Source: an uncultured Planctomycetaceae bacterium (GTDB lineage Bacteria; Planctomycetota; Planctomycetia; Planctomycetales; Planctomycetaceae). From it: a DNA stretch of 34,538 nt. The notes beneath the pieces are model-generated. The model saw nothing but the letters and a program-made list of their open reading frames with translations. It did not search any database and was not told the DNA's origin. A program made the position numbers and the translations under genes. Below are positions 17,507 to 25,909 of this stretch, in pieces. Each line of letters starts with the position of its first letter. Within the stretch, counting starts at the first letter, position 1. Where the stretch lies: assembly GCA_903921605.1 (NCBI GenBank), contig CAIXQV010000386.1, forward strand, positions 1-34,538, in the 5' to 3' direction.

Positions 17507-20131
17507 ATGAAAAACCTGACTGCTGCTTCAAGAATTACAATCGGCCTCGTGTGTTCGATGGTCGGGATATTGATCACAGCCAACTTTCTGGGCCTGCTTC
17601 CCGACCAGAATGTCGTGATCACTCAGGGACGCGCGCAGCTTACGGAGTCGCTGGCTTTCAGCACATCCTTACTGTTGTCCAACAATGACCGAACCGGCAT
17701 CGAGCAGATCCTGCGGAATGTGGCGACTCGCCAAAAGCAGGTCCGTAGTATCGGTGTTCGGCGTGCCGACGGCGTCGTGGTTGTGGCTGTGGGAGATCAT
17801 AACACCTTGTGGCCTGCAACTATGAGCGACAATTCCAATGCAACTTTCATGCAGGTTCCTTTGTCCCACACCTCCGAAGGTACCTGGGGTAAACTGGAAG
17901 TCAGCTTCCTGCCGCTCGACTCCGGCCGCTGGTACGCTTTCGCCGAAAATGCTCAACTGCAGTTACTGATGTTCGTTGCTGTTTCCGGGTTCTTCTCGTT
18001 CCGTCTGTTTCTGCGATTCGTGCTTAAGAATCTGGATCCCTCGCGTGCCGTCCCGAGACGCGTGCGAGAAGCCCTGGACATTCTGAATGAAGGACTGATG
18101 ATCGTCAGCCTCGACGACCGAATCCTGCTCGCCAACAATGCCCTGTCAAGAACAGCTCGATGCTCAGCAGATTCACTCGTGGGCCGCAAAACAAGTGAGA
18201 TGAGCCTGAAGCGAACAGACAATTCGACAACAATGCCCTGGACTGAGTGCGGCCTTGCAGAACGACCCGTCTCAGGAGTCACGATGGATTTTGTTGATCC
18301 ATCCGGCGAAAAAAGGATCTTCAAAGTCAACTGCTCTCCGCTGTTCGGCAATGAAGGCAAGATCCGTGGGGTCATGGTGTCACTGGACGATGTGACTCAA
18401 CTTGAAAAGAATAAAATCGATCTGAAGCTTGCCAAGGAAGAAGCTGACGCTGCAAATAAGGCGAAAGGTGACTTCCTTGCCAATATGAGCCATGAGATTC
18501 GAAACCCGATGAATGCGATCGTCGGTTTCACAGACATCCTTCGCCGTGGTCTTGAAGATTCTGAATCCATACGAACAACGTATCTCGACACGATTCACGC
18601 CAGCGGTACTCACCTCGTTGAGCTGATCAATGATATCCTTGACTTCTCCAAGATCGAAGCCGGCAAACTGGAACTGGAAATTCGTGAATGCAGTCCTTAT
18701 CAACTAATGAATGAAGTCGTCAATGTCCTGCGAATGAAGGCCGAGCAACAGTCATTGAGCCTTTCGATCAACCTGCGTGGTGCCATCCCGGAAACAATTC
18801 AGGCTGACCCGACTCGCCTGCGTCAGATCCTGATGAATCTGGTGGGCAACGCCATTAAGTTCACGGCTGAAGGCGGTGTCCGGATTGTGGCCAGTATGGA
18901 AGAAAAGAACGGCCAGCCCTTTCTGCGGTTTGAAGTCACCGACACCGGTATCGGCATGACCCAGGAACAGATAGGTCGACTCTTCCAGGAATTCATGCAG
19001 GCAGACTCCTCGGTTACTCGTCGCTTCGGCGGAACAGGGCTGGGGCTTGCCATCAGCAAACGTCTGACCGAGGCAATGGGGGGACAAATTGCAGTCCAAA
19101 GTGAACCAGGCGTGGGAAGCACCTTCCACTTCTCTATCGCGACTGGCGATCTGTCTGGTGTTCCGATGCTGGACACTGAGCAGGCCTCCGAAAAATTCCG
19201 GTCTTCATCCCGAAGCAAACAACATGGCCTGAGAGTCTACTTCAAGCCGGCACGAGTTTTGATAACGGACGATACGCAGGCCAACCGTCAACTGGCTGGT
19301 CTCGTTCTGCGAAAAGCCGGACTGACCGTCGACGAAGCCGAGAACGGTGCCATTGCGGTCGAAAAAGCCAGCCGCGGCACTTATGACCTCTTGTTGATGG
19401 ACATGCAGATGCCGGTGATGGACGGCTTTACGGCGACCCGCACGCTGCGTGACCATGGGCTCACAACGCCAATTCTGGCATTCACGGCCAACGTCATGGA
19501 ACAGGATCGCCAGCGCTGTGTCGAAGCGGGCTGCTCCGGATTCCTGACGAAACCAATCAACATCGATTTGCTGTTGAGCACTATCGCGGAATACCTCGAA
19601 ACAACCGATGCGCCACCTGAACTTCCCGTACCGCTCGAGCATCCTGCATCGAACAACCGCATTGCAAAAGTCGCAGCAACTCCGTCTGCCTCAACATCCA
19701 TTGCCGGGAATTCGCTGGATGAGATTCTCGATCAGTTGCCGGGAGTCGCCGGGATCCGAGGTCTCGATCGAAACCAGCCCCGGGATTCAGAGTCAGGAAG
19801 AGAGTTTCGCGATAGGGTCCGCAGACCAATTCACTCCACTCTGCCACTGGACATTCCGGAGTTCCGCGAGATCGTCGAGTCGTTCGTTGGGTGTATGGAT
19901 GACACAATGCTGAGCCTGCGGGCGGCTCAGGTCAGAATGGATTATCAGGAAATCCGCGAGATCGCTCATCGCCTGAAAGGCACGGGAGGAACAGTGGGCT
20001 TCGCTGCCTTCACAGAACCATCGCGCAAGCTACAGCTCGCTGCCGAAGAACGTGATGACGCTACTATTGATGCCATGCTTCTGGAACTGGAAGAAATCAG
20101 TTCGCGAATAGAATTGCCAGCGGAGGTTTGA
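17507..20131 (+). CDS. hybrid sensor histidine kinase with receiver and Hpt domains
   Basis: An 874-residue membrane kinase of BarA/ArcB-like layout. Seen in order: a transmembrane helix (about 9-33); a periplasmic sensor of about 110 residues with no family I can name; a second helix (about 146-169); a PAS domain (about 185-300); HisKA with phospho-acceptor His-329 in MSHEIRNPMN; HATPase with N box LMNLVGNAIKFT, DTGIGM and GGTGLGLAISK; a receiver domain with acidic pair D588/D589, phospho-acceptor D632 and K682; and a C-terminal Hpt domain with His-821 in AHRLKGTGGTVG. The chain can run His-Asp-His transfer by itself, but the final response regulator is not in the window. It starts 91 bases after the giant gene on the same strand, so read-through or co-regulation is plausible. 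The start ATG has only a weak ribosome site. Confidence 0.96.
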   Translation: MKNLTAASRITIGLVCSMVGILITANFLGLLPDQNVVITQGRAQLTESLAFSTSLLLSNNDRTGIEQILRNVATRQKQVRSIGVRRADGVVVVAVGDHNTLWPATMSDNSNATFMQVPLSHTSEGTWGKLEVSFLPLDSGRWYAFAENAQLQLLMFVAVSGFFSFRLFLRFVLKNLDPSRAVPRRVREALDILNEGLMIVSLDDRILLANNALSRTARCSADSLVGRKTSEMSLKRTDNSTTMPWTECGLAERPVSGVTMDFVDPSGEKRIFKVNCSPLFGNEGKIRGVMVSLDDVTQLEKNKIDLKLAKEEADAANKAKGDFLANMSHEIRNPMNAIVGFTDILRRGLEDSESIRTTYLDTIHASGTHLVELINDILDFSKIEAGKLELEIRECSPYQLMNEVVNVLRMKAEQQSLSLSINLRGAIPETIQADPTRLRQILMNLVGNAIKFTAEGGVRIVASMEEKNGQPFLRFEVTDTGIGMTQEQIGRLFQEFMQADSSVTRRFGGTGLGLAISKRLTEAMGGQIAVQSEPGVGSTFHFSIATGDLSGVPMLDTEQASEKFRSSSRSKQHGLRVYFKPARVLITDDTQANRQLAGLVLRKAGLTVDEAENGAIAVEKASRGTYDLLLMDMQMPVMDGFTATRTLRDHGLTTPILAFTANVMEQDRQRCVEAGCSGFLTKPINIDLLLSTIAEYLETTDAPPELPVPLEHPASNNRIAKVAATPSASTSIAGNSLDEILDQLPGVAGIRGLDRNQPRDSESGREFRDRVRRPIHSTLPLDIPEFREIVESFVGCMDDTMLSLRAAQVRMDYQEIREIAHRLKGTGGTVGFAAFTEPSRKLQLAAEERDDATIDAMLLELEEISSRIELPAEV

Positions 20132-20311
20132 AGCGGGGCTCCATCCGCTATGACTCGCATCATCTTTCCGGATGAAGTCTGCTCAAGCCTGCTCAATCTT
20201 TCGGAGCGGAGCCGGCATTTGTAGCGGCGCGGGCTGGCGATCAGCTTTCTCCCATAAGACGGGACCTCAGCAGATCCCTGGCGACTCGCAATCAAAGCCT
20301 CGTTCAGCGCG

Positions 20312-20346
20312 TAAAAAAACTCCGGTCCTGATCCAGGACCGGAGTT
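20312..20346 (-). terminator. Rho-independent terminator of fdxA, probably bidirectional
   Basis: A perfect 13-bp stem, AACTCCGGTCCTG and its complement, has a 3-base loop (20318-20346). On the minus strand it is followed by a run of T, read from the A-tract at 20313-20319. It sits 27 bases past the fdxA stop. The plus-strand side has the weaker tail ATTCTGTTCT and may also stop transcripts of the sensor kinase. Confidence 0.88.
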
Positions 20347-20372
20347 ATTCTGTTCTGCAAACGCGTCTGCAC

Positions 20373-20678
20373 TTATCGCTTTGGAGCGGTGCAAGAGCCG
20401 TGAGTGTCGGCCATAGATGTTTTCTGCTCTGTGATCCCCGGACATTGAGAAGCCATCTCGGCATTCAATTCCTTGTAAGCTGACCACTCAGCCGGCAGAT
20501 TGTCCTCATGGAAAATCGCAGCGACTGGGCATTCTGGAACGCAAGCTTCGCAGTCGATGCATTCATCCGGATGGATGAACAGAATGGCTTCACCTTCGTA
20601 AAAGCACTCTACTGGACATACGACCACGCAGTCAGTGTATTTGCAATTGAAGCATGGTTCGGCGACGACATGGGTCAT
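20373..20678 (-). CDS. fdxA: 7Fe ferredoxin ([3Fe-4S][4Fe-4S]), FdxA
   Basis: A 101-residue electron carrier of the Azotobacter FdI type, soluble and cytoplasmic. Cysteines C9, C12, C17, C21 and C25 and the motif [12 protein letters not shown] (C40, C43, C46, C50) match the family. By analogy C9, C17 and C50 hold the 3Fe cluster and C21, C40, C43 and C46 hold the 4Fe cluster. CKYTDC and CFYEGE are characteristic. The start at 20678 ([10 protein letters not shown]) is preferred over an in-frame ATG 11 codons upstream, because AAAGGA lies about 7 bases before it and family members start here. It is a single-gene unit with its own terminator. The redox partner is not visible. Confidence 0.96.
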   Translation of the reverse strand: MTHVVAEPCFNCKYTDCVVVCPVECFYEGEAILFIHPDECIDCEACVPECPVAAIFHEDNLPAEWSAYKELNAEMASQCPGITEQKTSMADTHGSCTAPKR

Positions 20679-20783
20679 TGAATATCCTTTCCCACCAGAA
20701 GATCTGGTCACTTACAAATGACAACGCCCAACATGAGGCGAATTGATGCACAAGTACAGAAATCAAACACCAGGTTCAGTCAT

Positions 20784-20801
20784 GGCCAGTTTCGGCCAGT
20801 T
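20784..20801. repeat. tandem GGCCAGTT pair upstream of fdxA
   Basis: GGCCAGTT occurs twice with a 10-base period (20784-20791 and 20794-20801), about 105 bases upstream of the fdxA start. A spacing of one helical turn is typical of adjacent regulator half-sites. There is no other support. Confidence 0.3.
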
Positions 20802-21214
20802 CTTTAGCTGAGTTTTATGACATGTGTTTCGGCAATTTCCAGACTTGTTAGACAGGCAATCCGACAGAGTTCAAATTGAGACGGAGTCTCTAATCGAAGT
20901 CCGGCGGAAAACGGTCTTCCGTCCCTCTGATCACCTCCGGAAGTCTTCTCAGGTTTTCCCAATCGGAACGCTTATCAAAGATTGTTCTTTGCGGAGCGAA
21001 TCCAGTGTTGTCGGTGTTTAAATGGAGTGGCACAATCTTCGCTGATGAAAAAGCATTGCCAGAGAAATCGGGCATGGTGGCTGTTCCGATCAAAGAGAAT
21101 CCGTTGGACGGAGTTCATCCCCCGGCGACAAAGCATCGTTATTGACCCTTATCCTGACTGAATCACAGTTTGTGCTTGATGTGACATTCTTCAAATCTTG
21201 CGCCCCCTACTCTC

Positions 21215-21275
21215 ACGTGACCTCGAAACACAGGTTTCTGTGGTGTTTCCTGGCTCCACGAGTCTTCTACGTGAC
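21215..21275. promoter_or_regulatory. direct repeats flanking a dyad upstream of the ECF sigma gene
   Basis: ACGTGAC occurs at 21215-21221, inside the palindrome TCACGTGA, and again at 21269-21275. Between them lies the dyad GAAACAC/GTGTTTC (21225-21231 and 21243-21249), with a nested CACAG/CTGTG. The cluster is 70-130 bases upstream of the sigma gene start. This could be an operator or a structured leader. It is seen by eye only. Confidence 0.35.
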
Positions 21276-21347
21276 TACATGGCTTCTGATCTCCGGCTTC
21301 GCGCGATTTTTCGGCGAGGCTGCGACCACACGAATTGAGCTTTTGCC

Positions 21348-21923
21348 GTGCCACTAACAGACATTGATCGAAAACTTCTGAATGACCTCCTGGCAGGCCA
21401 GAGTGGTGCGTGGAGACTCTTCGTCGACCGCTTTACGGGTCTGATCATTCAGGTCATCAAGCATTCCGCTCAGGCTCACAGCCTGAAATTGAATGCCGAC
21501 GACATCGAAGATCTCTGCGCAGAGACATTTGCCGAACTGCTTTTGCGCGACATGGCCGCCCTGAGATCGTTTCGGGGACGTAGCTCTCTGGCGACTTATC
21601 TGTCAGTGATTACTCGCAGAGCCGTCGTCCGCAAGCTGACTCAACACCGTTATTTGCAGGCGATGGGACACGTCAATGCTCATCAGGCGGCTGTCGACTA
21701 TGCCTCCAACGACGCTCCGCCGGGCCGTCAGCTTGAACAGAGAGATCACGTGGAAAGTTTGTTTTCTCGACTTCCTCAGGAAGCGGCAAAGGTCCTGAAG
21801 TGGATTTATCTTGACGGCCTCAGCTATCGACAAGTGGCAAAAAAACTTGGAAAACCCCTGAACTCGCTGGGTCCATTGCTGACACGCATTCGCGCTGCTG
21901 CGGGCCCCGCCACTGCGGATTGA
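21348..21923 (+). CDS. ECF-type RNA polymerase sigma factor
   Basis: A 191-residue sigma-70 family protein with only regions 2 and 4. Region 2 covers about residues 25-105, with DDIEDLCAETFAELL, FRGRSSLATYLSVITRRAV and a basic stretch. Region 4 covers about 140-185, with LPQEAAKVLKWIYLDGLSY followed by RQVAKKLG, the helix-turn-helix that reads the -35 element. The start is GTG at 21348; an in-frame TGA lies just upstream (21336-21338), and there is no clear ribosome site. No anti-sigma factor is adjacent: the next gene, 245 bases on, encodes a DUF1559 protein. Planctomycetes carry many such orphan ECF factors. The target regulon is unknown; a link to the genes downstream is only a positional guess. 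Confidence 0.92.
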   Translation: MPLTDIDRKLLNDLLAGQSGAWRLFVDRFTGLIIQVIKHSAQAHSLKLNADDIEDLCAETFAELLLRDMAALRSFRGRSSLATYLSVITRRAVVRKLTQHRYLQAMGHVNAHQAAVDYASNDAPPGRQLEQRDHVESLFSRLPQEAAKVLKWIYLDGLSYRQVAKKLGKPLNSLGPLLTRIRAAAGPATAD

Positions 21924-22168
21924 CTGCATATCCGGGCCACGGTCTGTCCAGAGCAATTGGATTGCATGCATTTTTGAAAAATCGGCGTTCTCTGGAGTCT
22001 ACTCTGCCGTTAATCTGTTGATGCGATGTGCCGCGAACGTGTTTTTCTGGTCGGAAACAGTTCGTCTTCGCAAGACCGATAAGCAGGCTCATGCACTGAC
22101 ATTGATTCAGTGTCATGGGAGTGTCATCGCGTCGAAGCCACTTCAACTGCCGCTCAAGGTCGACCAGA

Positions 22169-23221
22169 ATGAAATCCCGTTCGCATAGTTTTGAATTTGC
22201 CCCTGCGAAATCGAATGTCCGATCGGGCTTCACGCTGATTGAACTCCTGGTGGTTATTGCCATCATCGGAGTCCTTGTGGCGATCCTGCTGCCGGCTGTC
22301 CAGGCGGCTCGCGCTGCCGCTCGAAGAACGCAATGCCTGAGTAACCTCAAACAACTCGGGTTGGCGATCCATAACTTTCACGATGCCAATCGAATGTTCC
22401 CTCCGGCTCGGCTGATCCTGAATTCCAATCGAGCATCAAATAGCAGTGACGGCACCGACGCGGGACTTGATGAACCGACTTGGCTGATTCATATTCTGCC
22501 TCACCTTGAGCAATCAGCGTTATTCAGTCAGTGGGACGTCTATAAGCCTTACGGTCTGCATTCCTCCGAGGCCCGTTCGTCTGTGGTTTCCACTTATCTG
22601 TGCCCGGAAAGGCATTCTGCTTCTGATGCAGTGACCCAGGACGTGCAGGTTGAGATTCGATTTCCCTGCGGCTGCAAAGGAGGAATCCAGTCAATCCCCG
22701 GCGGAGCTGTCGCGGATTATGTCGCAAATCATGGAGACAATTCCCCGGGAGCAGCCGGCCTGCCTACCGATTTTTACTGGGGTGGTTATGGCACAGGGGT
22801 CCTGATTTCCAGTACGCCGGAAATTGACGAAGCAAAGTCTGTTGGAGGAGAGATTGTTTTAAAACGTCGCTGGCTCGATACCGTCTCCATGAGTGATTTA
22901 AAAGACGGAACGAGCCAGACAATCCTAGTGGGTGAACCTCACATACCGCCCGACAAGCTCTCACAGAGCCCATGGAATGGCCCCGCTTATATGGGTCGGC
23001 ATCTCACTCATTTTGCCAGAATCGGCGGCCCTGGAGTTCCGATCGCGCATCACCCCAGCGATCAGCGAGCCTCCGTTTACTCCTTCGGCAGTGCTCATAT
23101 TGGAATGTGCCAGTTCGCTTTTGCCGACGGTAGTGCAAGAGCCATCAACTCCAACATCAGCACACAAATTCTTGCCAGACTATGTCATCGATCTGACGGT
23201 GTTCAGGTTGCTGGCTTTTAA
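22169..23221 (+). CDS. DUF1559 pseudopilin-like protein (H-X9-DG type), first copy
   Basis: A 350-residue planctomycete-type exported protein. It has a type IV prepilin-like N-terminus: a short basic leader, then the cleavage region [20 protein letters not shown] and a helix ending ARRTQC. The DUF1559 body follows. Near the end is the H-X9-DG motif ([12 protein letters not shown]). Cleavage by a prepilin peptidase before Phe is expected from the family. The protein is probably anchored in the membrane with its body outside the cytoplasm. The precise role of this large family is not established. The ATG at 22169 is preferred over an in-frame ATG at 22115, because the prepilin leader then has normal length and AAGG precedes it. 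The stop is 10 bases before the lipoprotein gene. Confidence 0.95.
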   Translation: MKSRSHSFEFAPAKSNVRSGFTLIELLVVIAIIGVLVAILLPAVQAARAAARRTQCLSNLKQLGLAIHNFHDANRMFPPARLILNSNRASNSSDGTDAGLDEPTWLIHILPHLEQSALFSQWDVYKPYGLHSSEARSSVVSTYLCPERHSASDAVTQDVQVEIRFPCGCKGGIQSIPGGAVADYVANHGDNSPGAAGLPTDFYWGGYGTGVLISSTPEIDEAKSVGGEIVLKRRWLDTVSMSDLKDGTSQTILVGEPHIPPDKLSQSPWNGPAYMGRHLTHFARIGGPGVPIAHHPSDQRASVYSFGSAHIGMCQFAFADGSARAINSNISTQILARLCHRSDGVQVAGF

Positions 23222-23231
23222 GAACCCGCTC

Positions 23232-23684
23232 ATGACAGTCCTTTCAAGCCTTTTCACTGGCCGTCGCCCCATCCTCGCTGCCGCGATTGTTCTGATCATC
23301 ACATCCAATGGATGCGGTGAAAAGCAACCAACGACCTATCCAGTCAAAGGACGAGTTATCTTTTCAGATGGCAAACCCGTGATGCTGGGGACAGTTGAAC
23401 TGCTTTCCGAAGCTGGAGCAATGAACGCTCAGGGATCGATTCAGCCTGATGGCACCTTCACCCTTGGCACATTCGCCAGTAATGACGGCGCTGTTGAAGG
23501 AACACACAAAGCGATCGTCATGCAGATGATTGTAAGTGATGGTCTCCCCAGACATTCGATGGATCATGGCGATCCGATCGATCCGCTTTACAGCTCCTAT
23601 TCGTCATCTCCGCTGACCGCGCTCGTTCAAGCCACAGCGTCCAACGAGATCACGTTGACTGTGGAACGCGCGAAGCGAAAGTAA
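23232..23684 (+). CDS. small lipoprotein with transthyretin/carboxypeptidase-regulatory-like fold
   Basis: A 150-residue secreted protein. A signal sequence (about 1-27) ends in ITSNGC, a likely lipobox with lipidated Cys. The mature part reads YPVKGRVIFSDGKPV, then GTVELL, SIQPDGTFTLGTF and GTHKAIV. That is the usual pattern of the small beta-sandwich lipoproteins found behind DUF1559 genes in planctomycetes. It follows the first DUF1559 gene by 10 bases, so the two form a pair. The frame is open further upstream inside the DUF1559 gene; ATG 23232 is chosen because the signal peptide begins there. Function is unknown beyond probable membrane-anchored display. Confidence 0.87.
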   Translation: MTVLSSLFTGRRPILAAAIVLIITSNGCGEKQPTTYPVKGRVIFSDGKPVMLGTVELLSEAGAMNAQGSIQPDGTFTLGTFASNDGAVEGTHKAIVMQMIVSDGLPRHSMDHGDPIDPLYSSYSSSPLTALVQATASNEITLTVERAKRK

Positions 23685-23751
23685 GAGCGTGTACGGAGTA
23701 CGGATCTCACCCCCACTTGTGATTTCCAAAGAAATGCTCCCGCAATACCAA

Positions 23752-23778
23752 TTGACAAATCGCACAAGTCATTAGAAT
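23752..23778 (+). promoter_or_regulatory. sigma70-type promoter upstream of the His/Cys-rich exported-protein genes
   Basis: A perfect -35 TTGACA (23752-23757) is followed after 15 bases by TAGAAT (23773-23778), 5/6 to the -10 consensus. The start codon of the next gene is at 23835. The spacer is shorter than the ideal 17 bases, which often signals an activated or regulated promoter. A TGAC/GTCA dyad overlaps it: TGAC at 23753-23756 and GTCA at 23768-23771. Confidence 0.55.
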
Positions 23779-23834
23779 GTCCGGCACTGGTCGGGCTCTA
23801 AGTTGGTTGTTCAATACTACTTGGCCCAGAGAGC

Positions 23835-24281
23835 ATGCATACGCGTCGCTTTCAAATTCTTATTTTGCTTCAGGTTGCGCTGCAACTCCTGATTCCAGCG
23901 ATCGCCCCGTGGCTGCATTCGTTTGTCGATTGTGGTGGCGTGCAGTGCTGCACGTCGACTCAGGAATCCCATTCCTCGTCAGCCAGCCCGACACAGCGTC
24001 CGTTGCCTCGCTGCCTCGCCGGATGTTGCCACGACCATGGCAATGACAGTGCCGGCTCAGCACCCCACTCATCAGACCCTGGCCAGCCTGATCAGCAAAC
24101 CCCTCATGATTGTGCCCATTGCGCAATTTGCCAGGCGATCGCCGCTCCAAGAATTCTGGCATCTGTCGTTGAACTCTCGGCAGCTCCTGAGCAGATCGTG
24201 CCTCTTATTGTGCCGGCCTCCGCAGATCCAATGCTGGGATTTGGCCTGCCGCCGAATTGTCGCGCTCCGCCTGCGGCTTGA
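23835..24281 (+). CDS. small exported Cys/His-rich protein, DUF2946-like
   Basis: A 148-residue protein. An N-terminal hydrophobic segment (about 7-28) is a signal or anchor. A polar region with unusual Cys/His density follows: C33, C38, C39, C60, C64, C65 with HDH (66-68), and HDCAHCAICQ (91-100). A second hydrophobic stretch lies near 101-130. The CxxCxxC cluster and layout resemble short DUF2946-type proteins, often found near metal transport genes; I hold that assignment loosely. The clusters suggest metal binding in the periplasm or membrane. The start ATG has AGAGAG just upstream and a promoter-like sequence about 57 bases before it. It is the first gene of the rightward run ending at 30748. 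Confidence 0.7.
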   Translation: MHTRRFQILILLQVALQLLIPAIAPWLHSFVDCGGVQCCTSTQESHSSSASPTQRPLPRCLAGCCHDHGNDSAGSAPHSSDPGQPDQQTPHDCAHCAICQAIAAPRILASVVELSAAPEQIVPLIVPASADPMLGFGLPPNCRAPPAA

Positions 24282-24706
24282 GCGCCTCACATCGCAGTTC
24301 TCCGTGATTCGTGCCAGAAACAACAGAATCCATCAAGGCTTGAGCTGTCAACTCAAGTAGATGTGATGCCGTTGCCTGATGGCTCTTCTTAACAGAACTG
24401 CAACCGTTGCACCTCGAAATGGGCTCGCGTGATGCACTCGTATCCTTTGCGTTGACGAGGGCGCGCATGCAGAACTGCGACGCCGCTTCGATCTGCAAGT
24501 GCAGCAGCAGTGCGCATTTCTTCGCTGCCGAGCAACTTCCATTCGCATTCCTGATCTGGCCCTATAGCCACGATTCATGATCGGCGGACCAGGCTCGAGT
24601 TGCGCAGATTGCACGACAGAATCGGGCATCACCCCCTGCTGACAACGCCCAAACTCAGACCCTTCTGCTTACTCATTAAATTAAATCTCCATTAGGAAAA
24701 TCTTAG
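24282..24706. other. 425-bp spacer with no supported gene
   Basis: It separates the DUF2946-like gene from the second DUF1559 gene. A short hairpin CTTGAG/CTCAAG (24339-24357) lacks a T-tract, so termination there is doubtful. A 60-codon frame on the minus strand (24389-24571, GTG start) has protein-like composition but no ribosome site or recognisable family. The last 40 bases are AT-rich and hold a good ribosome site (TAGGAAAA) for the next gene. A separate promoter here is possible. Confidence 0.5.
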
Positions 24707-25693
24707 ATGTTAAACTCTCAAATCGCTTCCGTACGTAAACGCGGATTTACCCTGATCGAATTGCTGGTTGTTATCGCAATCATCGCAATTCTGATCGCAC
24801 TGTTGTTGCCCGCCGTCCAGCAGGCTCGCGAAGCAGCGAGAAGAACGCAGTGCAAAAACAATCTGAAGCAATTAGCACTCGCTGCTCACAACTACGCTGA
24901 CACGCACAGCTCGTTTCCACTTCAAGCTGGCGCATCCTTGTATGGCTATTCAGCTCAGGCTCAGTTGCTGCCATTTCATGAACAGGGCAGCCTGCATAGT
25001 CTCATCAATTTTAATCAACCGCTGACAATCGGGCTGGCGTGGAATCCGCAAGTGAACCCTGCGATTGCTGCTGTGGCCGGAACTCGCATTTCTGTGCTGA
25101 TGTGCCCCAGCGACTCTGGGAATCCGATGTTCACTGATTCGTTTGGATTTGCCTGGGCTGGCGGCAACTATCTTGTGAATGGTGGGTCAGGAACACAGTT
25201 GAACTACTGTTCTGGCAATAATGATGGACTCTTCTGGCGCGGTTCGAGCATCAAGTTTCGTGACATCACCGATGGAACCAGCAACACCGCATTCATGGCG
25301 GAGACGTTGTTTGGTAACAGGCAGGCGGCGACAACAACTCTGGTCAATCCTCAACGCCAGATGAAGCGAGTCAATCTTGGAGCGTCATGCGTGGCGACGG
25401 CTGAAGCCATGGAATCAACTGCGTCCACGAACTTCACCGGAAACCGGGCTGGAATCTGGATTTCATCAACGGGATTTCACACCCTGATTCAGGGCTACTA
25501 TCCACCGAATTCAAAAAGCCCGGACTTCGGTAATCACGGAGAAGTTGTGTCCGGCCCACGAAGCCTGCACGTCGGGGGAGCGCAGTTGTCGCTCTGTGAC
25601 GGCAGTGTTCGCTTCGTTTCCGAGAACGTCAACCTGGCTTTATTCCGCAATGTATTCGCTCGCAACGACGGACAGGTGCTAGGCGAATTTTGA
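24707..25693 (+). CDS. DUF1559 pseudopilin-like protein (H-X9-DG type), second copy
   Basis: A 328-residue protein of the same family as the one at 22169 but clearly diverged. A prepilin-type leader (MLNSQIASVRKR) is followed by [19 protein letters not shown] and a helix ending ARRTQC; the DUF1559 body includes NLKQLALAAHNY and LMCPSDSG; HVGGAQLSLCDG is the H-X9-DG motif near the C-terminus. The start is well supported by TAGGAAAA about 8 bases upstream. Prepilin-peptidase processing and display outside the inner membrane are expected. It sits among exported proteins with metal-binding-like features, so it may be a scaffold for them, which is inference from position. Confidence 0.96.
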   Translation: MLNSQIASVRKRGFTLIELLVVIAIIAILIALLLPAVQQAREAARRTQCKNNLKQLALAAHNYADTHSSFPLQAGASLYGYSAQAQLLPFHEQGSLHSLINFNQPLTIGLAWNPQVNPAIAAVAGTRISVLMCPSDSGNPMFTDSFGFAWAGGNYLVNGGSGTQLNYCSGNNDGLFWRGSSIKFRDITDGTSNTAFMAETLFGNRQAATTTLVNPQRQMKRVNLGASCVATAEAMESTASTNFTGNRAGIWISSTGFHTLIQGYYPPNSKSPDFGNHGEVVSGPRSLHVGGAQLSLCDGSVRFVSENVNLALFRNVFARNDGQVLGEF

Positions 25694-25909
25694 GCTGATC
25701 CCGGATCTGGTGGAAGTTGCGGCCAATGTGTTCGCGGGACACCCGATCGTATTGAGTCTCAGTCGTAACCGTGCGCGGAGTAATTCGCGCCGAAATCGAT
25801 CCGGCCTGCTGATCAATATCTGATCATTAACCTGTCGCAGCGCTGGTTGAGCAATCTCAGCCAGCGACTGCTCTTTTGCGCCAAGCCGTCTTCTTTCAGG
25901 ACGTTATCC

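Larger units (their letters stand above)
20679..21347. other. intergenic region between fdxA and the ECF sigma gene
   Basis: About 670 bp with no gene I can support. It must contain the divergent promoters for fdxA and the sigma factor. Short open frames on both strands near 20890-21145 lack a credible start, ribosome site or family resemblance, though one ends in a protein-like tail (IKENPLDGVHPPATKHRY) and could be a remnant. Two repeat structures are listed separately. Confidence 0.5.

Noticed and set aside
20890..21145. Short opposing frames between fdxA and the sigma gene as genes
   Set aside because: They have no start with a ribosome site and no family resemblance. A remnant remains possible but cannot be supported.
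22115..22168. Upstream ATG extending the first DUF1559 gene by 18 codons
   Set aside because: It would place a long polar stretch before the prepilin-type leader. ATG 22169 gives the usual leader length and has a ribosome site.
22932..23231. Upstream extension of the small lipoprotein frame into the DUF1559 gene
   Set aside because: It overlaps the DUF1559 coding region by about 290 bases; the signal peptide starts at ATG 23232.
24339..24357. CTTGAG/CTCAAG hairpin as a terminator of the DUF2946-like gene
   Set aside because: The stem is only 6 bp and has no T-tract, so it was noted but not called.
25847..25909. TTG start for the PQQ-type protein
   Set aside because: ATG 25910 has CAGGA upstream and starts a normal signal peptide.
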